A stretch of 29,572 nucleotides of DNA, taken from contig CAUDZT010000023.1 in NCBI GenBank assembly GCA_958453935.1, positions 1 through 29,572 on the forward strand. Reading direction: 5' to 3'. The stretch is from an uncultured Collinsella sp. (lineage in GTDB: Bacteria; Actinomycetota; Coriobacteriia; Coriobacteriales; Coriobacteriaceae). The translations under genes and the position numbers were made by a program. The notes under the pieces were generated by a model. It saw nothing but the letters and a program-made list of their open reading frames with translations. It had not been told where the DNA came from and did not search any database. Below, piece by piece: positions 6,737-15,400 of this stretch (position 1 is its first letter; each line of letters opens with the position of its first letter).

Positions 6737-9700
6737 GTTGGCGGCGCTTGTCGGAGAGGAAGACGCCGGCGGCCACCAGGACCGTGCCGCCGATCACGAA
6801 GGTCTCACCCAGCAGCTCGGACGCATCGCCCGTGGCGGGCATCGCCGTCTGCCAAGTCGTGGCCTCGGTCTTTGCCTCCGCATGCTTGGCCTGGTACGTA
6901 ACTTGCGTGACGGGCTGGGTCTGCTCGCCGTTTCCGCGGTCGGCGGCCTCTTGGCGAGCGATCTCGGCGTTAAGCTCGGCAATAGCCTGGTCGAGTTCGG
7001 CCTTGGCGGCGGTATAGTTGGCAAGCGCCTCCAGGTAGGCAGGTGCCACATCATCCGTCGCAGCTGCGGCGTCATCGAGTTCGGCCTTGGCGGTCGCGGC
7101 GCGCTCGGCGGCATCGTGAGCTGCGGCAATCTTGGCGTTGAGCGCCTCGTCTGCATCGTCAGCGCTGCCGTTGACGATGGCTTCGGCAAGATCAATCCTG
7201 CGCAGGCGGGCGACCGCAGCGGCAGAGGCGTCGCGGGTGGCAGCCGCATCCGTCACGGCGTCGTCGGCCTCCACAAAATCGTACTCGGCATCGCTCACGG
7301 CCATCTCCGCGGCATCAAGCGCAGCATCGGCAGCGGCCTTGTCCTCAGTAGCCTTGGAAAGTGCCGCAGCGGCATTCTTAAGCTGAGAGGCACGGGCAGC
7401 AGCCGCATCAGACTTTGCCTGAGCCGTTGTCACGGCAGCGCCGGCATCGCTCGCAGCGCGCTGGGCCATATCGAGCTCCGCCTGAGCGGCAACAGCATCG
7501 ATATCAGCCTGATCTGCATCGCCTTGGGCAACAGCAAATTCAGCCTCCGCCTCGCGCTGATTGGCACGAGCGTCCTCGAGTGCAGACGACGCCGCATCAA
7601 ACGCACGCTGAGCAGCAGCGATATCGGCTGAGTATGCCGCCAGCTCATCCTGGGCCGCGGCAAGTGCATCCTGCTTGTCGCCGACACCGACACGAGCGGC
7701 ATTCAGTGCGCGCTTGGCAGCAGCCACCTTGCCCTTGGCAATGTCGAGCTCGCCAGACTTGGCGGCCACGGCGTCCTGAGCCGCCGCAACTGCGGCGTTG
7801 GCAGCGCTCAAATCGGCGCGGGCATCGCTGACAGCACGCGCGGCGACGTCAGCTGCAGCCTGCTTTTGCTCCACAGAAGCCTGAGCCTCCGAGACCTTGG
7901 CAGTCGCGACATCAGCGTCAGCGACAGCGCGCTCAACCTGAGCTTGCTTTGCCGCAACGGTCTGCGATGCTGCGTCCACCTTGTTGCCGGCATCGTCGGC
8001 AACGCCCTGCGCCGTAGCAAGCTCCTGACGAGCCGCGTCCACGCCCTGCCCAGGATTTGCCAACGAGTCACACCACGCATTAAGCGCAGCCTCGTATTCG
8101 GCAACCGTCATCGGATTGGCGGCATTCGTGTACCATCCTCCAGACATAGAGAACGTCTGCGCCTGCGTAAGCCAACGGTTCATCGTCCCGCGCGTGCAAA
8201 CCCCCATACCCGTTACGGTGTAATCGGGATCGATCACATTCATGTAGTGACCGACTGTATGCACGCTCCCGCCATGCGCAGCCACGTAGCGATCGATTTC
8301 GTCGCCATGCTGCTCGTAGAAATCAAAAGCAGCCTTTCCCGTAAGGCCCGTCGCTCCCAGCGTAGCCGCAGCGCGGTCAAAGACGGCCTTCTCCTGATCG
8401 ACCCACTGGATGAACGGGTCGCTTCCGTAGTTCCACGCCACGTTTTCGCCCACGTTGAACTGCATGGCGTGCGCAGTCTTGGTATCGGAGAAATTCGCAT
8501 CGGCAATCGCGGTCGCCATCATGGCAAACGTCACCTTGAGCTCACCCAGGCCAACGCTCGCACGATACTTGTTGCACGCCTTGAGCCACACAATCGCTTG
8601 CTTCATGTTGGTCAGACTCGTCGCGTCAACCTCCTCGCCCACCTTGGTGAGGCTGGCATATTTGCAGTTGAGAATCAGGTCCGCCGCATCGTCGGCACCC
8701 ACGCTCTTAAAGAACGCAATGGCGCCCTGGCGGTAGTTTTCCGCCGAGGCGTTCGCCGTAGCCTGAGCGGCGTCGAGCTTGGCCTGCGCTTGAGCTACAG
8801 CCTGATCGGCCTGCTGCTTTTGAGCCTTTGCCTGGTCGAGCGCCTTGTCGGCAGCGTTCTTCTCGTCCTTAGCGGCCGAGAGCTTGGCCTGAGCGTCGGC
8901 CAGCGCCGCAAGCGCATTGGCATGCTCGGCCTTAGCCTGATCGACGGCGGCGTCTGCCGCGGTCGCAGCAGCCGTGGCAGCGTCCAACTTGGACTGCGCG
9001 TCAGCCGCAGTCTGCTGCTGGACGGCGAGCGCCTGCTGAGCAGCCTGCGCCTCACCCTCGGCAGTGGTCACTTCCTGCGAGGCAGCAGCGAGTTCGCCCT
9101 CGCGCTGCGCCTGGACCGACTTGACGGCGTCCAGCGCGGCAGCGGCGGCGTCCACCTTGGCCTTGGCAGCCTCGTACTCCGGGCCCGCGGCACCCTGCTC
9201 GGCACGGTCGAGATCGGCCTTGGCGGCGTCATAGCTCGCCTGAGCGGCATCCACATCCGCATCGGCTGAATCCTTTGCCTGCTGAGCTGCCGAAAGCTTG
9301 TCCTGTGCGTCCTGCTTTTTAGCCGCGGCGGCATTAACGCCAGCCTGGGCACCCGCAAGCCTAGCCTGAGCGTCAGCCGCCTGCTGCTTGGCCTGCGCCA
9401 GCTCGCTCGCAGCCTGATCAGCTGCAGCCTGGGCAGCGGCCACGGCCTCGGGCGTGGCATCGGATGCGGCAGCCTGGGCAGCCTCAAGCGCAGCCTGAGC
9501 ATCGTCTGACGCCTTCTGGGCGGTGGCAAGAGCTTCGTCCTTGTCCGCCAGGTTCTTCTTAGCGGCACCAAGCGCAGCCTGAGCGTCCTCAAGCGCCTTC
9601 ACATCTGCATCGGCCTTGTCCTGCGCAGCGCCCATCTGCTTTTCCAGCTCGGTCGAAGCCGCAGAAGCGGCAGCGTCGCTTGCGTCATGGGCCGCGTCGT

Positions 9701-10076
9701 AGGCACCCTGCGCCTGCTGCTGGTTGGCAGCGGCGACGTCGTAAGGAGCGGCGGCCGCATCCAAATCGGCCTTGGCGGCAGCGGCCTTAGCACGAGCCGC
9801 ATCGACCGCAGCCTGCAGGTTGGCGACCTTCTGCGCCGCCGACACCGTGCCCGCGCCAGTACTAGCAGCGGCCGCACTCGTCAACGGAGACAGCACCGCA
9901 GCCGGCTTCCCAGTAGCGTCGGCACCGTTCGCACCCTGTGCCACCGCGGTCAGCGGAGACAGCAGCGACCCGCCCGTCATGGCGATCGTCGCCGCGGCAA
10001 CCGTCGCCATGCGCCCGGCGGCCTTCGCCTTACCCGCAGCGCCGCCATTGATGTTCTTATTCACGTTCTTGCTCAT
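6726..10076 (-). CDS. Cell-wall-anchored alanine-rich coiled-coil protein with central CAP/SCP domain
   Basis: This protein of 1116 residues starts at the ATG at 10076, preceded by GGAAGGA; the longer open frame upstream has no support. Residues 1-50 are a signal peptide ending near AVAQG. Residues about 60-445 are Ala/Asp/Lys/Gln-rich heptads (AAKADLDAA-type), a long coiled coil. Residues about 447-672 form a CAP/SCP domain: NKYRASVGLGEL, a HAMQFNVGENVAW block, DPFIQWVDQEK, then HTVGHYMNVID and TGMGV. A second coiled coil runs to about 1060. The C-terminus is MPATGD near 1078, a hydrophobic helix, and a basic end (DKRRQLIR). That is a sortase sorting signal, with Met in place of the usual Leu of LPXTG. 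It should be displayed on the cell surface, presumably in adhesion or host interaction. Confidence 0.85.
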   Translation of the reverse strand: MSKNVNKNINGGAAGKAKAAGRMATVAAATIAMTGGSLLSPLTAVAQGANGADATGKPAAVLSPLTSAAAASTGAGTVSAAQKVANLQAAVDAARAKAAAAKADLDAAAAPYDVAAANQQQAQGAYDAAHDASDAAASAASTELEKQMGAAQDKADADVKALEDAQAALGAAKKNLADKDEALATAQKASDDAQAALEAAQAAASDATPEAVAAAQAAADQAASELAQAKQQAADAQARLAGAQAGVNAAAAKKQDAQDKLSAAQQAKDSADADVDAAQASYDAAKADLDRAEQGAAGPEYEAAKAKVDAAAAALDAVKSVQAQREGELAAASQEVTTAEGEAQAAQQALAVQQQTAADAQSKLDAATAAATAADAAVDQAKAEHANALAALADAQAKLSAAKDEKNAADKALDQAKAQKQQADQAVAQAQAKLDAAQATANASAENYRQGAIAFFKSVGADDAADLILNCKYASLTKVGEEVDATSLTNMKQAIVWLKACNKYRASVGLGELKVTFAMMATAIADANFSDTKTAHAMQFNVGENVAWNYGSDPFIQWVDQEKAVFDRAAATLGATGLTGKAAFDFYEQHGDEIDRYVAAHGGSVHTVGHYMNVIDPDYTVTGMGVCTRGTMNRWLTQAQTFSMSGGWYTNAANPMTVAEYEAALNAWCDSLANPGQGVDAARQELATAQGVADDAGNKVDAASQTVAAKQAQVERAVADADVATAKVSEAQASVEQKQAAADVAARAVSDARADLSAANAAVAAAQDAVAAKSGELDIAKGKVAAAKRALNAARVGVGDKQDALAAAQDELAAYSADIAAAQRAFDAASSALEDARANQREAEAEFAVAQGDADQADIDAVAAQAELDMAQRAASDAGAAVTTAQAKSDAAAARASQLKNAAAALSKATEDKAAADAALDAAEMAVSDAEYDFVEADDAVTDAAATRDASAAAVARLRRIDLAEAIVNGSADDADEALNAKIAAAHDAAERAATAKAELDDAAAATDDVAPAYLEALANYTAAKAELDQAIAELNAEIARQEAADRGNGEQTQPVTQVTYQAKHAEAKTEATTWQTAMPATGDASELLGETFVIGGTVLVAAGVFLSDKRRQLIR

Positions 10077-10197
10077 TGCCGATTCCTTCCCACGATGAGC
10101 TGATGTTTGACACACATAATCGATCCAATATGCCCCGCTAAAAAGAGGTGATAACGGGGTAATTAAATCGGAGGAGTTGGAGACAAGCCCACATCCA

Positions 10198-10392
10198 TCA
10201 GCGGATGCCGAGCTCATACTCCCGCTCGCGCTCAATATCATTCAGGTACTCATAATCTTCGGAGCTAAGCTCTAAATCATCTTGAGCGAACATGTAGTTC
10301 TCAGCCTTAGAACAAATACTGTAACCGCAGATGGTATTGAAATCGATATGGTCGGTATTGTCGTTGTAAAGGGGGAAAATTCTGCTGGTCAT
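10198..10392 (-). CDS. Small acidic hypothetical protein
   Basis: I choose the ATG at 10392 (64 codons plus stop) because GAGAGGT lies about eight bases upstream; a TTG at 10398 is the alternative but leaves too little room for the ribosome-binding site. The product has a Tyr-, Asp- and Glu-rich C-terminus (DLELSSEDYEYLNDIERERE) and no membrane segment. I do not recognise it. Reality is supported by a consensus-like promoter at 10473-10501 and a ribosome-binding site. It precedes the surface-protein gene by about 120 bases in the same direction. Confidence 0.6.
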   Translation of the reverse strand: MTSRIFPLYNDNTDHIDFNTICGYSICSKAENYMFAQDDLELSSEDYEYLNDIEREREYELGIR

Positions 10393-10433
10393 GCTCAAGT
10401 ACCTCTCAACATAAACTGAAAACTCGTTTGCTT

Positions 10434-10450
10434 GGTCTCTTTTCGAGACC
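10434..10450 (-). promoter_or_regulatory. Hairpin in the 5' leader of the small gene
   Basis: GGTCTC (10434-10439) and GAGACC (10445-10450) form a perfect six-base-pair stem with a five-base loop. It sits within the roughly 70-base leader between the promoter and the start at 10392. It could stabilise the mRNA, act as an attenuator, or be a repressor site. Confidence 0.4.
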
Positions 10451-10472
10451 CCATCTGATGTGCTATAGCTGC

Positions 10473-10501
10473 AGTATATGTTCTCCTTTTTTACAATGCA
10501 A
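10473..10501 (-). promoter_or_regulatory. Sigma-70-like promoter for the small gene at 10392
   Basis: On the minus strand TTGCAT (10501-10496) and TATACT (10478-10473) are separated by exactly 17 bases. Transcription would start near 10465 and run towards the gene at 10392. The site is in the gap after the stop of the PIWI-like gene at 10546, so it gives the small gene its own transcription. Confidence 0.65.
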
Positions 10502-10545
10502 GCATAATTTCAAAAAGTTCTAGGAGCGATAATTGCGCAACACCA

Positions 10546-12441
10546 TCACTTGCCGCCACCGCCATCCCCCACTGCGCCCTCACGCGCAGCGCACTCGTTG
10601 AGATACTTGACCGGAATCGGCCACACGGACGGAGCCTTATAGCGCGAAAGGCCTATGTTGGCCAGCTGAACCAACAACTCGGATAAATCATCACCGCCGA
10701 GCATCTCAATCGAACGCACGTGAATCGCAGTCGCCATATCCTCCTGGGTGCCGTTGTTGACGCCCACAAAATAGCAAGTCCCGCTCGCGCGCTCGAACGT
10801 TCCAATGCCGTAATAAGGCGAGTTGTAGCTCTCGAAAATCTCTTTCTTACGCCCCGCCTTGCCCGCGAGCTGATGCTCGCCCACCAGAGCCATAAAGTTG
10901 TTGGAAAACGTCGTCAGTCCCGTATCCCGCACGCGCGCAAGCATAGACCGCCCGTTCGCATGCACGTCAAAGACGTAGGCGCCCTTATCGAGTTTGCCGT
11001 CCGCGGTCAGCAGATCGAGCTCCATCTCGTCCTCGGGACCATCCTCTGCCGAATGTGAGGCATAGCGCATGTCCCCATCCGCGCCAATCGCCAACGTAGC
11101 GATACGCGAATCCAGCTCAATCTTGTCCTTTGCTTTATGCGGCACATCAACTAAGCCACACACCGTCACCGACTCAATATCCAAAGCGTCAAGATCAAAC
11201 GCCGTCACCTGCTCGTCGACAACATCCTGCTTTACCAGCAGTTCTTTGAGCATGGCGCCCAGGATCGCCTCTTGCGCATTGCGATCCTTTTGCCTTGGCG
11301 CCACTTTAAACAGTGGCTCGCACACATCCGGCGTCACGTGCTGTTCCACCACGCCAACATGTAAGGCATAGCCGTCGTCCTCAGCAACCTCATTGGGCAC
11401 AACGACAAGGTTCAGCGCCTGCGAATCCACGGTCCTTCCGCCATACGATGCGCGAACGCCCCACGAGGAATCGTTAAGTCGATCGGCCAGCCGGCGCGCC
11501 ACTTCGGCAAGCCCATTACGCGCAAACGACACCACGATCCGCTGCCCCGCCATGCGCTCCGCAACCACGCGCGCGTACTCATCACCCTTGAGCACCTCGT
11601 AGAAACTCTTACGCGGGTATTCCATGAGCGTCACCCGGGCAAAGTCACTGTAACGGCGTTCGAGAATCTGCAGCTCTCGATACAGAATGCCCTTCTTGGT
11701 ATAGGCGACCTTGTCTGCCTGGGCCGAGAACGTCAGATCGCGGCGTTTGGACGGCTTGTCGCCCTTGGCTCGGCGCAGGATGTACTCGTCTTTTTGTTCG
11801 TGGGCAAGCACCATCGTCGCCACGGGCGATAGCCTGTAGCCCACTTGGCCCTTAATCTTTTCGAGCTCTTTCTCGTCACCTTGTGCCCTGCCAATAAGCA
11901 CACGACGCTTGGTAAACGTCCGAATCTTAAGATCGAAGGTGCAATCCTCATCGATAACGATTTCAACCGTTTCGATCTTGGCAGGTCCCCTTCCGTCGCT
12001 TTCGACAGCATCGCGGCGGGCACCCTTGGCGCAAATGACATACAGGCGCCCGGTGTCATTGGGAACTTCGTCCTCAATCCCCTCAAACTGAGAGCAGGAG
12101 TTGAACAGCAAACGGAGCGCAACGTAATCGTCCAACTCGTTCCAATTAGTTTTAATCGGAACCACTTGCTCCTGATAAAGCGAAGCATTAAGGTCGCCCG
12201 TCTGCACGCCCGCTTTGACCATCAGAAAGACGCGGTTGTCTGCAAGCTGCGTGAGCGCGACGACCTTGCCCGTCTGGCACACATCGGTCATAAAGTTTGC
12301 TACGGCATGCTTGCCCGCATCGCCGACGTTGCACCAAAAGACCGAGTAACGCTCCTCGGCAGCCGCCGCATCGAGCTGCAACACGAGCTCGGATACGGCG
12401 ATGTCTCCCAGACCGCACGGCTGGCTATGCTTCGATTGCAC
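10546..12441 (-). CDS. Putative MID/PIWI (Argonaute-like) protein of a helicase-linked defence pair
   Basis: This 631-residue protein starts at a GTG (12441) preceded by GGAGG nine bases upstream. Its start overlaps the end of the helicase gene by 17 bases, so the two are translationally coupled. No standard enzyme motif is obvious. Residues about 345-405 read like a MID-type region: LNLVVVP, then VGVVEQHVTPD and later KELLVKQDVV, placing Q367 and nearby lysines where 5'-end-binding residues occur in Argonautes. The C-terminus (about 550-620) has the PIWI-like order of a VGVN strand, IHVRS, and YKAPSVWPIPVKYLNECA, compared with the P-x-P-x-x-x-A endings of PIWI domains. I see no clear DEDX catalytic tetrad, so it may be a nuclease-inactive guide or target binder. 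The partner suggests the pPIWI-RE type. This is motif-level inference; the alternative is an unrelated DUF. Confidence 0.45.
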   Translation of the reverse strand: MQSKHSQPCGLGDIAVSELVLQLDAAAAEERYSVFWCNVGDAGKHAVANFMTDVCQTGKVVALTQLADNRVFLMVKAGVQTGDLNASLYQEQVVPIKTNWNELDDYVALRLLFNSCSQFEGIEDEVPNDTGRLYVICAKGARRDAVESDGRGPAKIETVEIVIDEDCTFDLKIRTFTKRRVLIGRAQGDEKELEKIKGQVGYRLSPVATMVLAHEQKDEYILRRAKGDKPSKRRDLTFSAQADKVAYTKKGILYRELQILERRYSDFARVTLMEYPRKSFYEVLKGDEYARVVAERMAGQRIVVSFARNGLAEVARRLADRLNDSSWGVRASYGGRTVDSQALNLVVVPNEVAEDDGYALHVGVVEQHVTPDVCEPLFKVAPRQKDRNAQEAILGAMLKELLVKQDVVDEQVTAFDLDALDIESVTVCGLVDVPHKAKDKIELDSRIATLAIGADGDMRYASHSAEDGPEDEMELDLLTADGKLDKGAYVFDVHANGRSMLARVRDTGLTTFSNNFMALVGEHQLAGKAGRKKEIFESYNSPYYGIGTFERASGTCYFVGVNNGTQEDMATAIHVRSIEMLGGDDLSELLVQLANIGLSRYKAPSVWPIPVKYLNECAAREGAVGDGGGGK

Positions 12442-15400
12442 GGCCGATCGCCTCCATCATCTCCAGGCTGATTACTCCATCAGCTGCCATATAGGGGAAG
12501 GAGAACACCATCCCCTCGTCGTCGATTGGCTTTTGGCGGAGCCTCAGCGCCGCTTCATCGGCCAACACATTGACGATCAACAGGCGCTTCGCCCCAACTT
12601 TTTGAGCCTTGGCCTTAAAGCGCTCGGCGTCCGTAGTCTCGCCGCCGTTGCGCCTGTAGGCCTCATAGGCGCCGATACGGTAGTGCTTAAAGTCAATCCA
12701 CACCCCGGTCTTGTTGCCGGCGGCATCGAGCACCTCAAAATCGCCGCCCGTCTCGGCATGGGCAGCATCACCACGAGCAAGCGAATAGCGCCCGTCGTAA
12801 TACGCCTCGAAGATGGCCCTACCGGCAGACTCTCCCAGTTCTCCCAGGTACACCGTCTGAAACATGTAGGGCGTCATGTGCACCGTTGCCGCCGGTTGCA
12901 GCGTCGCAGGCACCCCGTCGCGTGACCAGCGCTCGCGCACCTCGCGAACCGAGAGCAGCTCGGGCACGCGGGCCGCCGCCTGGCTTACCTGGCGAACCTT
13001 CGCACCCTTAAAGCCCTCGTTATAGCGACAGCGCTCCTCCAGACGGGCTGCAATTTGCTCGACAGGCTCGCCATCGTAGCTAGGGAATTCAAAGTGCGGC
13101 ACCTTGCATGCCCCGCCTTCTGCATAGGCATAGCCATTTGCAGCATGCGACATGCGCAGCGCGGTACTCCGGCGCTCTGGGTATTGCGCGAGATCTTCCC
13201 ACGGCAGGCAAAAATGATGCAGGTAAAAGTCGCGCTCGCCATCAAAAGCAGTGAGATCTTCGTCCCCGGCGTTTAGCGAGGTAACTTTCCACGCCAGCTT
13301 TTCGTGCTTTTGCTTGGCAAGGTTGTTCCTAAAGGCGGCAAGGTTCTGCTGCTTAACGGCAGCGTGTTCCTTGTTGTCCGTCATATGGTTGTTGGCAGCG
13401 GCGCAGGCACCAACCACCTGCTCAAGCTCGTAGCCCATCGGCAAATCATGCAAGAACGAAAAGTTGCAATCGTTCGCAATCTCGCGGTCGAGCAGCACCT
13501 GCACGCAAGGCATCTTTACACTCGTGCGCATCAGGCGACCCACAGCCTGTGCCACAATGCGAGCGCCTTCGACCTGATAAGAGAGGGTGTCGCGCACCGG
13601 CAGGCTCTTATTAACGCCAGATAGAAGCATCCGTACGTTCCGGCGCTTTTGAGTAAACGGAACCTCGCCGCGCGCTACCAGTTCCTCCTGCTCCACCACG
13701 CCAAGTAGCGCCTGCTGGACAAACTTATTTGAGTTGATCTCCACTCCCCAGGTCAAACGACTTGTGGGCGACTCGATATATAAGAAATCAAGATCCATCT
13801 TGGGGCGACGGTCGGCATTTTCAAAGCCGCAATCGACCTGATGAACCATGTCGCACAGATTCTCCGGCACCTTGTATTTGAGATTCTTGGAAAAGCCACC
13901 GGCCGAAAGATTGATAAACATCAGGGTCGGCTGGCCCAGCTCGAGACGTTTTTGAGCGCCACGCCAACCTGCATCCCATTCCGCAGCGTTAAAGCACGGC
14001 ACCATGTCCTTGGCGGCCTCAAGCGATTTCTCGTACGACATCTCGGGGCACTTGATGTTTCTAATCACCAGCTCCGCGACAATCTCGCGCGCAAGATCCA
14101 GCGCCAGACTATTGAATTCGCCATGGTTTCCCATGTGGCGCGTGGTAAAAACGGCTCCCGCCCGTTGCTCGTTACGCGCCACACCACGGGCCCAAGTACT
14201 CACGGCAACAAGCGTCTTGCTCAGGCGCTTCAGCTCAAACTCGATGCTCTTGGCGTCGCTCACGCCCACCCTGTCAGCAATCTTTAAGCGCAAGCGCACC
14301 GCAAGTCCCTCACTCACGCCAATCCCGTCAAAGAACCGCATCGCGCGCTCGTACACCTCGTCGGGCGACACAATGATGCCGCCAAAGGCGCCGCCTGCCA
14401 GCGCGACCATGCCGGCAATTTCCTTGGACTCATCCACCCAGGCAATATCGACGTCGTACTCCTTCGCAGCCTGTTTGTTAAACAGCTTAGTCTGTCGCAC
14501 GATTTCCTGGTTGAGCTCGCCAATCCAAGCGTCCTTGCGAACCACGCCATGAACCTCGTCAAGGTAATCGAGGTTGAAGTTTTTGACGGTCGGCGCACTC
14601 CATGTTGCGCTCATGCACACGCAAGGCGCTTTGGCGGCAATGGAGGCAAGGTAGGCCTCGGGCATGCGCTCAATGCCGTGGCTGGTTAGGTACGTGGTAA
14701 ACATGTGCTCGATGGTGGTTTCCATCACTAGATAATCGACACCACGCGCATACATCGAGTCGTCGGCGGCATCGATCTCGTCATTCTTGCGATCTTTAAA
14801 GAACAGCGCCAGCATCAACGAATCCCAAAAATACTTCTCGCTGGTCTGGTTGTTCCTAATGCCCAGGGCATCGATGATGTTCTTGCGCGAAAGGTCGTCC
14901 TTGTACGAAATGCTGCCGTAGTACAGCTTGTCCATAAGCGTGGCGCAACGGGCGAGATGACCCACCACCATCCTGACCAGACCGCGTGCACGACGCACCG
15001 CCTTGCTGACGGTTTGCTGCCCACTCCCTCCGCGAGTGATAATCATATTGCGAGTACCGCCCTCATTGAGTTTGAAGCGCAACGGATTCGCCGAGTTGTC
15101 GCCCACCGAAATATCGTCGCTGCCAAACAGATGTCGACCGGAGAGCTGCTCTTCTTTCGCCTCGTCAGACAGCGCAAAAGGCGGACGCAGTTTCATGTCC
15201 TTAATACAAGAGGCGAGTGCCTTTTGAATTTTCTTGGCATCCTTGGCGATTTCTTCGGCATCTTCCTCTACGCTCGCCCGCGAAACCCTGTTCCTCTCGG
15301 CGTTTGACCCTTTGTGATCGCCCGACGTGGAAGCGTGCGTATAGACCGCCATCCATTGATCTCGATTCCCCAGTAGCAAGGGGTCCACCACACCGCCGTT

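Noticed and set aside
7866..9269. 467-codon + strand open frame inside the surface-protein gene
   Set aside because: It is antisense to the coiled-coil/CAP gene; its composition mirrors the Ala-rich repeats.
6726..10076. Dense similar words in the coiled-coil regions as a CRISPR or tandem-repeat array
   Set aside because: The repetition is irregular, stays in the coding frame, and reflects Ala/Asp/Lys heptads, with no fixed repeat-spacer period.
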